64,000 nt of DNA, from NCBI GenBank assembly GCA_904066235.2, contig CAJFCV020000003.1, forward strand, positions 6,014,001 to 6,078,000, given 5' to 3'. Each line of letters starts with the position of its first letter. Position 1 is the stretch's first letter. This document shows positions 35,085 through 47,226 of this stretch, piece by piece. The translations under genes and the position numbers were made by a program. The notes below the pieces were generated by a model. That model did no database searches. It had not been told where the DNA came from and saw only the letters and a program-made list of their open reading frames with translations. This DNA is from Bursaphelenchus xylophilus. Its lineage: Eukaryota; Nematoda; Chromadorea; Rhabditida; Aphelenchoididae.

Positions 35085-35655
35085 CAAGGAAAGTACTTCT
35101 ATGGGGTGTGGAATTACCGGTCGAGATATATATCAAAAAATTCGCAAAAATTTTCTGATTCAGAATATATATAAATTAGCTGCCTAATTTTGGTCTATCA
35201 GCGAGTTTTTTCAATAAATGTTTTTCTCGAGGAAAAAAATCTGCGGCAACAAAAGCGCGCTCGGTCTCTTCCTTCGGAAGAGAGCGGTGTGGCCGAGTGG
35301 TTAGAGCGCTGGGTTGGAAATCCGAGGGAAACGGGTTCGATTCTTTTTGCCACACTAGAACCCATTTTTTACATTGGAACTACTTTTAAGGTGTAGTTGT
35401 AATCCAATTTGATATTTTAAGGCTTGTCATGGCCTTAGAATTTAGTTTAGCATAAAACAAAATTTTTTTATTGGTAAAAACACGGTCAAAAAGACACTTG
35501 CATGGTGTCACGAGAAAACTTCTGAGGACAAAAACATGTCATTAGACCAAAATTAGGCAGCTAATTTATATATATTCTGAATCAGAAAATTTTTGCGAAT
35601 TTTTTGATGTATATCTCGACCGGTAATTCCACACCCCATAGAAGTACTTTCCTTG
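35085..35655 (+). repeat. 571-bp Tc4/Tc5-like MITE, copy 2, with internal tRNA-Ser-like sequence
   Basis: Terminal inverted repeats of 113 bp begin CAAGGAAAGTACTTCTATGG and end in the inverted copy. TTA flanks both sides (35082-35084 and 35656-35658). The length equals copy 1 at 27100-27670 exactly. The interior carries a tRNA-like core and no protein-coding gene. The ends, the 3-bp TNA duplication and the following G fit the Tc4/Tc5 target pattern TNAG; a PIF/Harbinger origin, also with 3-bp duplications, is the alternative. Confidence 0.92.
35287..35355 (+). pseudogene. tRNA-Ser(GGA)-like sequence inside MITE copy 2
   Basis: A box TGGCCGAGTGG at 35290-35300 and B box GGGTTCGATTC at 35333-35343 are both good matches. 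The loop TTGGAAA would give anticodon GGA. GTGTGGC (35287-35293) pairs perfectly with GCCACAC (35349-35355), but at the wrong spacing for an acceptor stem, and the T stem is open. It is a tRNA-Ser-derived module with a potentially active Pol III promoter, not a normal tRNA. Confidence 0.6.
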
Positions 35656-35951
35656 TTAGAAATATTTTTCTAGCAAACTGCGCCCTACGAGAATGTTTTT
35701 GGCAGTTTCAAAATTATACGCAGCAGCACGCAGTGATTTAATTTTGACCGCTCAACACTTTAAGCAATATAGTTTCTAAGAATTCGTCCGGAAGTCAGCA
35801 GTATATTTTAGTACTCTGTATTTATTACTAAAATAGATATACTAATGAAAGAGCTGCCAAGAACAGTGGGTGGACATATATGTGATGGGCCTTTGCAGAG
35901 CGAAAGTTGTGTAATAATCTTACGATTCAGAGAAAATCGACATGGATTATA

Positions 35952-36116
35952 TCAGTCTGTCGGGAAAATAACGGTGGCTCGTCGCAGCAAAATGTTTTGC
36001 CTCATCGAAAAAAGGGTGCAGTCGCGCTCCAAATCTCCAGTGCGGCTTGCCGTTGCAAACCGATGATGGGCGATTCCAAGGCACGACAACCCGTCGTTAT
36101 TTTCTGGACAGACTGA
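35952..36116. repeat. Tc1/mariner-like MITE, copy 2 (TCAGTCTGTCGGG ends)
   Basis: Inverted ends TCAGTCTGTCGGGAAAATAA and TTATTTTCTGGACAGACTGA, 165 bp, flanked by TA on both sides. It is related throughout to the copy at 29200-29356. Confidence 0.87.
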
Positions 36117-36126
36117 TATTATATAT

Positions 36127-36349
36127 GGGAGGTGCTTTATAAATTTCAGCGCGCAAGTCCATCCGAACCTTGCGGATTTAGTCCGAAGTTAAAAGTTGCG
36201 CAATCTTACACAACGTTGCGCAATTTGTAATTGTAAAAATTTCTGCGTTTCTCTGTCGGCTCCTCCTCCCCTCCCTTTTTTGTGAACTCTTGGACTAAAC
36301 CCGCGGGGTTGGGATGGACTAGCGCGCTGAAATTTATAAAGCACCTCCC
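36127..36349. repeat. MITE-like element with about 50-bp inverted ends
   Basis: The ends GGGAGGTGCTTTATAAATTT and the inverted partner ending at 36349 enclose 223 bp. TATAT sequence flanks both sides. It starts only 10 bp after the previous element, making three DNA elements in 1.3 kb upstream of SUV3. Confidence 0.82.
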
Positions 36350-37321
36350 ATATATAGTGGGGTTGTTAAGTCGTCAATTTGGCACATCACGTTGTTATAT
36401 TGGTGTAATCTTCGGTGTATATAAATTTGGTTGTCAAATTCACATTTTTTGGATTTTTTAGATTTGCCAAAGAATTGTAGGAATTAAATTTCAGAACCCT
36501 CCGGGTGCAAATGCAGACCCTTAGGGGTTTCTGGATACAGACCAAATTTCTGCCTTTTTCATGAAACGTGGCGGCCCGGAAATTGGGCGGGCGCACTCTT
36601 TCGGGCAACCACTTTCTGGAAAAATTTGAGGGGTCACATTTTGCGGGCAGCCTGCGACACTTGTGTGGCTTTTAGATTGCAAATACCAACTTTTGTTATA
36701 TTAGAATACCACAACGGACCTAGCCGGGTGGGACCGAGGGTCATGATCTAATCAGACCGCACTTCGGCGTTACAATAATTTGAGTCCTTTAACACTCGTA
36801 GTCGGGAGTTTTGGGATAATAATTATGAAACCTCTAACCACATCTAAAAAATATCCAAAAATATATTGTACCAAACCGAAAAAACAGACAAGAATTAGAC
36901 TTTTGTCATCGGCTGGACTCCAACTCGACCCGTCTGGAGCAAAAAGCGAGCGCACTGACGCTCGGGGATTTTCACTGAATCTTACCGGTCGGTTTCTTTA
37001 AAACGCATGGGCCAGGCAGAAATTTGGTACATGTGTCCAGTAAACTCCTCAGGTTCTTGAATTTGCTCCCGGTTTCGCTTTGAGATCGGTCCGTGATGAA
37101 AGTAACTTCCCTTGTTAGTAGCTTTACTCTATGAACCGCCTAAACGATTTTCCTCCCTACAACTTTTTAACCAATCTTGTTTTCCCATCTGATGAGTCAT
37201 TTTTACCCGGGTATTTCCTTCGAATGACGAGGCCTCAGAGGTCAGAAAGCGGCAGTTGTCTGTCTCTTCAGGAGCTATTTAATATCTCCTGTTTTTAGTC
37301 TTCCCTTATTCTCTCGCCAAG
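36350..37321. other. intergenic upstream of the small secreted protein gene
   Basis: About 1 kb with no supported gene or RNA. A TATAAA-like word is not obvious near the next ATG; the sequence CTCTCGCCAAG directly precedes it. Confidence 0.35.
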
Positions 37322-37960
37322 ATGTACCTCTTTATTTTTTTCTTCTTAACTTTTCTGACTGTAAATGCATCTACATTCAAATGTGTGGATGGAAGTTGTG
37401 TTTGTGATACCGATCAAGAGGTAGTCAGTTGTCACAACAATCATTCGAGAACCGAATTGCCCATGCCGGATAAGAGGTTGAGGGGATTTGTGGCCATTGG
37501 AATCACCAGAAATGACATCAGAACACTGCCTTCGGAAGAAGAAATCCTGAAAAAATATCCAGATCTTTTGGTAAGCCGATTACTATTGTTTAAGCATAAG
37601 TGTTAAGGGGATCGATGTATGCGGAAACAAGAATTTCGACACTTCCATCATCCCGAATTACAGTAAGATCCACATCTTGTCGTGTGAAGCCGAGGATGAG
37701 AAGACTTATGTAGACGAGGCTGTCATTCCCACCGTAAGTAGATATACATTTACGTATGTAAATTTTTCCAGGATGATTGTGATGTCCAATGTGTGGCTGC
37801 GCAACAAGTTGAGAACGCGAAGAAATATCTGAAACATTTGTATCAGTTGTTGTTGAAGAAGATCGAGGAGGTGAAGGAGAGCGATCTCTTCAAGGAAATG
37901 TCCAAGACCGCCTCATCCGTGGGTCGAGATTTCATGGAATTCTTGAGAAACCACACATAA
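37322..37960 (+). CDS. small secreted protein of unknown family
   Basis: Exons 37322-37570, 37608-37733 and 37772-37960 join in phase for 187 residues. The start MYLFIFFFLTFLTVNAST is a strong signal peptide. The N-terminal part has a compact Cys cluster (FKCVDGSCVCD...VVSCHN), followed by scattered cysteines (DVCGNKN, LSCEAED, DDCDVQCVAA). The C-terminal 55 residues form a charged helix (AKKYLKHLYQLLLKKIEEVK). I do not recognise the family. The next gene starts 111 bp after this stop on the same strand, with an AATAAA signal in the gap, so the two may be one operon. Confidence 0.75.
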
Positions 37961-38071
37961 ATTGACATTGTATGATACGCAAATAAAGTTTAATAATAAT
38001 TTTGATTTTGGAATAGACCGATTTTCTCCACCTGGTGGACCGGTTGTGAATTGAGACAGATTTGATGTCCT

Positions 38072-40582
38072 ATGATGACTTTTACTGACTCTGAAAGTAA
38101 GAAAACAGAAAATGAAGCCGATGGATCTGCGGAGACGACTCCGTTCTTTTCGTCCGAATTCACCTCTACTGATAATGGACATGTGGAGAAGTCGAAAGGC
38201 TTGTCCTGGGTTGTGACCGGTCTCTTTTTATCCGGGGAATTGGCCGGTGCTGGAGTCATTGCGTTGCCTCTGGCAGTCAGAAATTTGGGTGAGTCATATA
38301 AGGGTGCAATTGTACATTCCCATAATCTTGTGGTTGTAATCTAATGCTGCAGGGGTGTATTTCGGTCTAATGTTCCTGCTCGTGTGCGCGGCTATGTGTA
38401 TTTACACTTCGATGGCTCTGGGAAGATCGTTTCTGATCCTCCAAAAACACTGGCCCGTCTATCGTCATCATTGCCGAGATCCCTATGCTCAACTTGGATA
38501 TAGATCTTATGGCACGTGGATGAAGTGGGTGGCTAAAAACTAAATTTATTTTTGAAAAACAAATGAAATTCAGGAGGCTGGTTGAGATCACTTTGAACTT
38601 TGGCTCCTTGCCGGCGACTGTCATCTTGATTGTGATCAGTGCCAACAATCTGGGTGATCTTATCCACCATTTTGCCGGATATGACTTGGATTATTGCTAT
38701 TCAGCCATCATCATCACCCTGTTGGTGTCTCCGATGAGTCTTCTGAAGTCTCCACAAGATTTCTGGTAGCAATGGTCTTACAAGGTTATAATAAGATTTT
38801 TAGGTGGGCTTTGGTCATTGGTATGGTCTGCACAATGGCAGCTGTAACCTTGGCCATTTTTGGAATCTCGAATGACCTTACAGTATGCCAGGACACTTTT
38901 ACTACGCCAAGCTTTCAATATACGTCCGCATTTGCGAGTTTGGGCAACGTTGTGCTGTCTTATGGTGGTCATGCTGCCTTCCCGACAGTCCAGAATGACA
39001 TGAAAAGTCCTCATAAGTTCACATATTCGGCTGCTTTTGCCTTCTCATGTAAGGTTATATTGAAAATTAAAAAGTTTTCAAAAAACGTGAAGGAAAGTCG
39101 GAGGCCATAACTTCCGGCCTAGGCGGTGCTGAGACTTCGTATTTGGAGTATGTATTTTTAAGTGACATTAATTTTTATCTATGAAAGAACACGATTTTAA
39201 AGTGCAAACTGAGGTCGCTACGACCTCTTGCGTAGCAGCATTTTTTACCCCGAAAACCAGTGTTTTTCGGTTTAAAATGATCGAGAAATGTCGGATTTTT
39301 TGGATGTTTACGATAGACAGAATTGATGTTGAAAACACGGAAGGAAATTGCCTACACGTTGCAAATTTTGCAAAAATTGGGCCACCCTTCATTTGAGGCA
39401 AATTTCATTTAGGGCTTTTCATTTGAGGATTTGGGGAACATGGATCGGCTAGCCATAGTGTCAGAATGTCTTTGAAGCCTATATAAAAGTTGCCAAAAGG
39501 TTGGGAATGAGTTTCAGAGAGAAATAAAAAATCGTAAATCCGAATCCCCTGTGTAGACAAAAATTAATGTCGCTTAAAAATACATATTCCAAAAACTAAA
39601 TGTCTGCGCCGCCTCCGCCGAACGTTACAGCCTTCGAGTTCCTTTCACGTTTTTTGTGAAACCTTGTATTTCTTTGAGAGTGGGCCAAAAAACGGAAGGA
39701 GTTTCCATTTTTGAGCTTACAGTTGTCATTTACAGTAATCACATGTCTCTACTTCCCGATTTCTCTGGCTGGGAATCTTGCTTATAATGAGAATCTCTCG
39801 AGTACCGTTATCAGAAACATCCAGATGGAATGGGTCCAGAACGCAGTCAACATCCTGATCACTATACATTGCTGTCTTACTGTAGTTCTGATCATCAATC
39901 CGGTCATGCAAACAGTCGAGGAACTCTTGCATGCGCCTCACAGTAATTTTATTTCTATATAAATAGAATAATCTTTCAGAGTTTGGAATTCATCGGATTG
40001 TGATTCGTTTCTCGATGATGGCTCTGCTTCTTTTCATCGCTGAAACATTCCCAGAATTTGGTCCATTGATGGCATTGGCTGGCGGTGTGTTTACTTCAAC
40101 GACTTCCTTCGTATTTCCAGCGATGTTTTATCTGAAACTTAATGTTTTGGATAAAAAATTGAATGAAAAAAAGACCAAAAAATTGATGGAAAGCGCGATA
40201 GAAGAGAAACCTTCAGAGTCGGTACAGATTGTGGTCGATGAGTATAAGGTTGGGCTGATGGAGAGTCTTAGAAGGACCCAAATTATCCATCTAATACCTA
40301 TCCTTTGCGTCATCGGTAAGTCATGTTTTATTAAAAAATTATTTATTTCCAGTGGTGGGTCTCTTTGTGATGGTAATGGCTACAGCATTTGCTGTCATGG
40401 ACATCGCTACAGTATCTTTCCAAGTTCCTTGTTATCTGAGATGGATTGATGGCATAGGAAAGGTGAACAATTTCACCAAAGAGAGCCCCACGGTCTGTTG
40501 CGGACAGTATTCGAACATCTCTTTGGGCACTTGCACTCCTCTACATCCACTCAATCAATATGAACGAATAAACACTGAATAG
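38072..40582 (+). CDS. amino-acid/auxin permease family (AAAP) transporter
   Basis: Seven exons (38072-38288, 38353-38524, 38574-38765, 38804-39048, 39736-39942, 39980-40315, 40353-40582) join in phase for 532 residues. TM1 begins with the AAAP hallmark SGELAGAGVIALPLAVRNLG. About eleven hydrophobic segments follow, with VVLSYGGHAAFPTVQNDM and FPISLAGNLAYNE matching the family. The N-terminal 40 residues are cytosolic and acidic. Members move amino acids across plasma or lysosomal membranes; SLC36/SLC32-like relatives are the best guess. Intron 4 is 687 bp because it holds an inverted-repeat element; its acceptor at 39735 was chosen over one at 39722 because only it keeps the frame. The protein ends with a Cys-containing hydrophilic tail. 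Confidence 0.88.
39079..39656. repeat. 578-bp inverted-repeat element in the AAAP intron
   Basis: Ends CAAAAAACGTGAAGGAAAGT and the inverted partner near 39656 pair over roughly 100 bp per arm with mismatches. The arms include the ATTAATTTTTAT and GTATTT words near 39165 and 39560. It has no coding capacity and accounts for the long intron. Confidence 0.72.
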
Positions 40583-43500
40583 TCCATTTTTATCCATATT
40601 TGAGGGCAAAAAAACTGTCTACCTTGTTAATCATTTTTAAAAAAATTTAAGGTTGAATACAAGTCACCCCCTTGGAAAAACTCTTGGTTATTTCGAGATC
40701 CACATCTGTTTCCCCTTGAATTCTTAATTTTTAATCCAATTTGGTCGCCGGCTTCGATTGTTTGGCTTCAAATCCATTTTTGCAGCTTGATTGGCTCGAA
40801 AAACAGGACCGAATTACAGAGAACGGCTTCCGAGAATCCGGTGTCAGCTCTGGGTGATGGATCATACCCAAACCAGCATAGGGCCCTGGGGACATCTTCA
40901 GCCGTCCCTCCGTTTTTTGAAGTCGCAAACGCCTGCGCGGGCTCATTTTATTCCCTTCTCATTTCTGGGCACATTAATGCATTTTCAGTTTAATGTGCCA
41001 TGGGGATGGCGGTGACCTGCTTCCTCGTCCCAAATTCAAGACTTTATTATCTCATATGATTGGCGTCAACGTTGCGTGTTTGTTTGAGATTAGGGTGATT
41101 ACCATATCAGAAAAGAAATACGATTTATTCCGGGTCAAGTTCCGTCTTCTGTTTGGTGTCAGTGAGTATCGTTGTTTTTGTGCGGGATATGAGAATGCCA
41201 TTGTTGTGCTTATTTTCTGTGGATAATCGAAGTTGGCTCTGTTGTTTTCACTTGACTGGGAAGTAGGTGAGGAAGAGGGGATATGCCGGGAAAAGGGGAG
41301 AAGGTGATGACTGAAGCCACCCCTTTTATTCGAAAAAGGTCAGTGAAACAGTTTTGCGGCCGAAACCTGATCTCCTCTTCGTTTGGCCGGAGGGCGGAAC
41401 CGCGCGCTTTTCCCTTTCGTATGGCCCCAAACGGCTCCCTAAACTGATTAGAGCGTGCCCGAGGGTCTAGTTCGCATTCAAATCAAGCAGCGGCCGGTTT
41501 TTGAGGCGTCGCCCTCCCCTGCTGGTCACTTCTGGATTGCGTGCAGGCGGCCTCTCAAGAGTGATGTTTTGGTCCAAGTTTCGGCCGAAAGAAAGGCGGA
41601 CGCCACCTGTCCTTGTGGTGATGTAGCCCCTCATATTAACCCTCACATGTCGCCAGCAAATCTCAAGTCGGGAGATCCACAGGTTTTATATCCCAGAATT
41701 TTCTCACTTTTTGTCTCCAAAAAAGACGTAACATGACGGCTTCATAGCACTATTTTTATGCCCTCGGGGCTGAAGAGGGCGTAAAGAAGCCCCGGGTTCC
41801 ATAGCTCCCCGCTGACTCGGTGCCGGAAAAGTTGAGTGCTTTACGGTTTTGACTGCAAAGCGTTTATTGCCAGCGGAAGCAATAAATGTGGTTACAATGA
41901 CTGTGGCCTTGCTTGGCTGTGCCGTTTCTGTGAGGCAGGGCGCGATTGATCTGGACGTTTTGTTGTCCCAATATTACTGCGGACTTAGAGATGATGGATC
42001 GAAGTTGTCGTGTCTCGACTTGTAGTTGTTATGTCCGACCGGCACTCCCGCATTATTATTTTACGTCTTGTGGGTAACTTGATATCGCGCATGATTATTG
42101 GGAGCACGACGTGCCGTGTGTCCAAGTCGTTCCCACACTCAGACCCGGGATGCCCTCAAGGATCCTTTACAACGATTTAGCTGGCTCTTTTCGTCCCGCT
42201 TTCCAGTTTAACGAACTTATTTTCTTGTGTGCTTGACAGACCTATAAACACCCACCGCGTAATTAGGTTTGTTTGCGCGTTTCAATATATATGCATAAAT
42301 TTTATGCCTCGTTGAGTGGCGGCCGAAGCCGAGCCGAAAGGCCTCCCTATCTAGGCATCGGCGATCGCATGCTCTGTTCTGATCTTCTTCCAATTTTTGT
42401 TTTATTCTTACAACATCTTACCGTAATCCCTTTCCCGCAAAGCCAGGAGCAATCGGAGGAATAAAAGACGAGATTACATGGGATTAGTGGCCATATTTTA
42501 CCGTGGAACATAAATCCAGCCAACCAGTGGAGCGACTAATTAAATAAAAGCGAGCGAAGAAAAGGAAGGGAGCAGGAACTAAAGAAAGGTGATGCGAGAG
42601 CGCGGTTGTTTGGCCTACTGTAACACTCGGAAAAGCTCCAAAACGGTTCTGAAACGGAGATTTACGTGTTAGTATAGTAATGTGATGAAGATGAGTCTCC
42701 ACGTAGAACGCAAAAACTCGCAAGAAGTGCCAGAGGGGAGCGGCCTGACAAAAAACGGAGAAGACACGGGGTTCTGAAGTGGATGGGTGGATGAGGCGGG
42801 AGGAGGAAGACGGAGACGTTTTATGGCATGTCAGTCAAAGACCGAAGAGCTGTACTATGTGGGAGAATCCAGAAATTGGAATCCACTGTCCGCGCATCCA
42901 TTCCCGGCCCTGGAAAGACCTGGCCAAGGCCTTTTCGGTGACTAGGCGGGGTTTTGAACCGATTAGACGGCCTCGGCTTCCTTTGTTTTTTTCGGCCAAG
43001 TGGCAAAGTCCGGCGGTTCATTGGCTTTAAAGAGTTTTTGAATTAGCCAGGCCTTTAAGTGCCTCCCCCCTCTCTGCCGTTGTTCGACTTTCCCGAAACC
43101 TTGCATCATAATGATATTTCACCCATTGTTAAATGTCTACGCATTGTCCCTTCGGTGCCAGATTTTGTAGTTCCACCGGTTTGGGAGTCGTTCTTTTCTT
43201 TTTCTAGTAACGCTTTTACAAATGTAGAAAAGAGCTGGTCGTTAGTAAAAGCAAGTTTGTCCATAATTTGTTTATTCTCGTCTTTCGGGTCGTAAAGTTG
43301 CGTGCTTTATGTGTAATGTCACCATTATGATGCCATTTTGGATGTCGTTGTTTTTTTATTGCAACTTGAGTCCCCTTGATCGGCTTTATTAAAATTTTAA
43401 ATTCTTACGCAACACGTTATCTCAAAAAAATAATGAATTCATTTTGTGGATCGATCTGCCTCGTTTGGTTATTAGTGGCCGCAGGTGTTTGGTCGGGATC

Positions 43501-43917
43501 ACGCCCTCAGCCCGACTCATCAATCCTCGTTATCCCTTGGCTCCAGTGGTTTCCTACTTGGAGAGAACGGCGCGTTTTCTTTTTCCTTGTGGTTTGGCTT
43601 AAGGGCTCTGTTGGTTTGGATGGGTTGAAGCGGGACACAGAAGTGCACTTCTTTCTCTACCTTATACACAGTTCATTTGAGACGCTTTCAGGCTTCACCG
43701 ACTCCATCCGCATAAAGTTTTGTGGCCGCTGTCTGACTGAGACTCGACTCGAGGATGGGCAGAGATTTAATCGGCTGAACCTCGACCTCAACAACTCTCG
43801 CCTTACCGCACACTGCCCGAGGCAAAGCCGTGTTTGCCTGTAGTCGGCCACTCTCAGCCCTCCGGTGGACGTCGCCAGCCCAGCTGAGCGGCGTCGTCCA
43901 CCAGAACACCAAGCCCA
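40583..43917. other. 3.3-kb intergenic region upstream of the innexin
   Basis: A gene-free stretch that is more G+C-rich than most of the window, without the inverted-repeat elements common elsewhere. Several short frames (longest 43376-43843, 155 codons) show no family features. The size and unique sequence suggest regulatory DNA of the innexin or transporter gene, but no site can be named. Confidence 0.4.
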
Positions 43918-45337
43918 ATGATGGGCGGGGAGATGCTATATTATTTCGTCAACCAGATCAAGGGAATCAACCTCAGCGTCGACGATGACATCATCGACAA
44001 GCTCAACTATTACTATACATCCACTATCATCATAGGTAAGTCCGTTGCCTCGAATAACTCCGGGGTTTCAGTATTTGCGATCCTGGTGACCGGAAAACAA
44101 TATGTGGGGCATCCAATCCAATGCTGGGTCCCGGCGACCTTCACCGAGCCCATGGAACAGTACACAGAGAATTACTGCTGGGTTCAGAATACCTACTTCT
44201 TGCCGCTTGGCGAATTTATTCCTTTCGAAAAAGCGGAGCGAGAGAACCGCCAAATTGGATATTATCAATGGGTGCCTTTCATCCTGGCCCTTGAGGCCGT
44301 CTTCTTTTACGTCCCTACCCTGGTCTGGAGATTCTTGACGTGGCAGACAGGTAAGTGGGTAGATTAATTAATTTCAACAGATCCTTTATGAGACATTCAT
44401 AAACCGTGATTAAAGCATTCTTATGATGACATTGTAATATTTAGGAATCCATGTTCAATCCCTTGTAAATATGGCATGCGAATCAAGAGTCCTGGATTAC
44501 GAATCGAGGCAGCGTGCCCTCCAGACGATTGCCACCAACGTTCAGGAATGCCTGCACATTAAAAACCAGGTATTCTGCGTAATAATATCATTATTGCTCC
44601 ATGCTTATTTTCAGTTGGGCACAAAAAAATTAAAACTGTTGAATATTTTTATCTGCACCAGAAGCAGTGGCGCTGCAGTGACCACATTGTATATAGCGAC
44701 AAAGGCCCTGTACACGATCAATGTGTTCGCGCAGATCATGTTACTGAATACATTTTTGGGAGCCAGAGATAAATTCTATGGTCTTGAAGTTCTTAGTGAC
44801 ATCTTGAATGGTCGGGAGTGGTCAGAGTCCGGTCATTTCCCTAGGGTCACGTTATGTGACTTTGAAGTAAAAGTAAGTTGCTTCCTCTTTGTTTCAATAT
44901 GCTGCTTTTAGGTGTTGGGAAACGTACATAGACATACAGTGCAGTGTGTTCTCATGATCAACATGTTCAACGAAAAAATATTTTTATTCCTTTGGTGTTG
45001 GTACATCATATTGGGTACTGCGACGTTTTGCTCATTATTATATTGGATATATATCTCATATACTCCGTCTCGGTATGTAATGATACGTATACCAATATCA
45101 ATTAATATTTTTAGTCAACTCAATTTCGTCGGTAAATATCTGACCGGAATTGAAGGCTATAAAATGGTGGATTCCCAGTCCTTGAGGCGGTTTGTTCATC
45201 ACTTTCTCCATCAAGACGGAGTCTTCCTGCTTCGGATGGTGGCTACTCATGCAGGGGAACTCTCCTGTTACGAGTTGGCCAAGAAGTTGTGGACCAATTT
45301 CTGTGACAATAAAGAGGGCAAGATCCATGATGTCTAG
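43918..45337 (+). CDS. innexin gap-junction protein
   Basis: Six exons (43918-44035, 44072-44350, 44445-44569, 44615-44872, 44912-45072, 45115-45337) join in phase for 387 residues. The N-terminal [14 protein letters not shown], the family signature [14 protein letters not shown], and [11 protein letters not shown] are all present. Four membrane segments are visible: at the first intron, after [10 protein letters not shown], in the [15 protein letters not shown] stretch, and at [15 protein letters not shown]. Each extracellular loop has the paired cysteines (CW...YCW; CDF...VQC). Innexins form hexameric channels that couple cells. Two adjacent methionines start the frame; the first is used. 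It converges on the choline kinase gene. Which innexin paralogue this is cannot be told from the sequence alone. Confidence 0.95.
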
Positions 45338-45711
45338 CCCAGCCCTTTCGGCGATACGGGTCCTCTCTATTCGTGTCATTGAGGATGTTCATCTCTTTAT
45401 TTTTGTCTGTGATCTGTTCCAAATCTCCGAATAATCGGTCCATTCTTATACTGCCTTGCTGAACATGTTCTCCATGATCGATTGAACTGATCTTCTCTGT
45501 TGTTTCACTTAAGCATTCCCAGCAATAAATCAGGAAATGTTTTATTAGACTTTTATCATACGATTCTTTTGTTCTAACGATAAGCAATCAACAAGATGAA
45601 GAACATATCTGAATTGGAAGGCACAACCGGAGAAAAGGAACGACGGAAATCTTCTTAGGGAGGGATAAAGAGACCAATTAGCAGGTGATTAGTCATCCAC
45701 CTGTAAAGATG

Positions 45712-47226
45712 TTATTCTGCAAACTTTTTGAGGAGATCCTTGTTCTTATAGTAGAGGCTGAGACGGTCCCGGCCATACTCGGCAAATCCGAAACCGACTG
45801 GAGACAACTCGACTTGAAGAAGGCCCCAGACACCCCAGAAAAGATGGGATACAGCGATGAAAGGGATCGTCTCTTTCACCATATTCTCGGCTTGAGATCG
45901 GACAACAGCATCACTGGCATTCGGTTGGAGTTCTCGGATGTATGATGACATAAACTCGAACATATGCTCCTTGGTTGGGAATCTTTCTGGCATGAACTCG
46001 TAATTCGGGTGATCCTCAACGTCGTATTTTATGGTGTACTCCACAAAATGCGACGCAAAATCAAATGCTCTGAAAGCAAATTGGTGAGTGTTATACATTT
46101 AGACAAGTACCTGTAGTTGTAAGCGGCATATTCAAAATCAATAAGGACTAGACGAGGATCGGTGGGATTGAATGCGGTCAAAGAATTGGAGGGTTTCGTG
46201 TCCTCGGAAACTGATGGCATGCGAATATTCCCTGAACTGGCCTTCGGAAGGAGAATGTTACCTTCCTGGAGATCGTTGTGACAGAATGCTACAGGACTTT
46301 TACTCTTCGCAATTAATGGACTGAAAGAGAGTCAAAAAACGTTTTTGACTCTTACCGTAATGCTTCGATCTCCAACCACAAATCATCGCAGGTCAATTTC
46401 TTCGGAGTCCATTCCCATCCCTTTTCGGGCATTTCAAACACTTGATCCGGTGTGGTCACTCGCTTCAGTTGAGTAAACCATCTAAAATAACCCAGTTATA
46501 GCGAACGATGACATCGCTCCTACCGTTCCAAAGCATCGCAGATATAATCGGGCTCTTTCCAAATTGGCACTTCCAACTGATGGACCCTGGCGATTCTGCG
46601 GGCGATCTTCATGGATATCGATGGCGCTGAGATCTCATCCACAGTGAGAGGGCGGGACTATAATCATGAACTTGTAAGAAGGCCGTTGTTAAAAAATTGA
46701 TTTAAGCATCAAGATCCACTTACAGGGATATATTCCTCTAAGCGGCCTCCACTGAAGATACCATAAAGTTTGGGACCCAGATGTCGCTCGGAAAGAAGCG
46801 TGAATATAACACTCTCCGCCACTAAATGGCTCTCTGTTTCGGGGTTAAAGTAAACTCGGAGCAGAACCTTATCTGGCTCGTTCCGTAGAGGAGGATGGTT
46901 CTCACTCAGGCGACACAGGAACAGCATGTTACTCATCCCACCTCTGCATAGTGTCAGTCAATTTTGAAATGTACGAGTTCTTACTTTACTCTGACAATCT
47001 TCAGATTATCAAGGGATACTGTCTTCCAAGCCCCACCCAGAAACCGGGAACACAAAATGTGAGTCTTCTCCTTGAACTCCACATGGGTATTGGGGTCAGC
47101 CTGGTTGTCCATTGTGGTCAGCAACTCCTTCATGCTTCTGCAAAAAACATTGAACAATAATGATGACTGTAACTGTCATAAAAAAATTATGGCTTACCTC
47201 AAATGTTTGTCATGTTGTATTGGCAT
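45712..47226 (-). CDS. choline/ethanolamine kinase
   Basis: Seven exons (47226-47198, 47137-46985, 46943-46724, 46657-46524, 46481-46356, 46320-46111, 46069-45712) join in phase for 409 residues. Diagnostic motifs: KGGMSNMLF near the nucleotide-binding loop, the phosphotransferase motif CHNDLQEGNILL, and the choline-kinase motif LIDFEYAAYNYRAFDFASHF. The C-terminal helices include SHLFWGVWGLLQ. The enzyme phosphorylates choline or ethanolamine with ATP in the first step of the CDP-choline pathway in the cytosol. The family has several nematode paralogues (cka and ckb), so no symbol is given. The intron at 46984 uses GTAAGA rather than an earlier GTAAAG, since only this keeps the GGMSNM frame. 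Confidence 0.95.

Noticed and set aside
43376..43843. 155-codon plus-strand frame upstream of the innexin
   Set aside because: Composition and lack of splice sites suggest a chance frame in G+C-rich DNA; it does not join the innexin.
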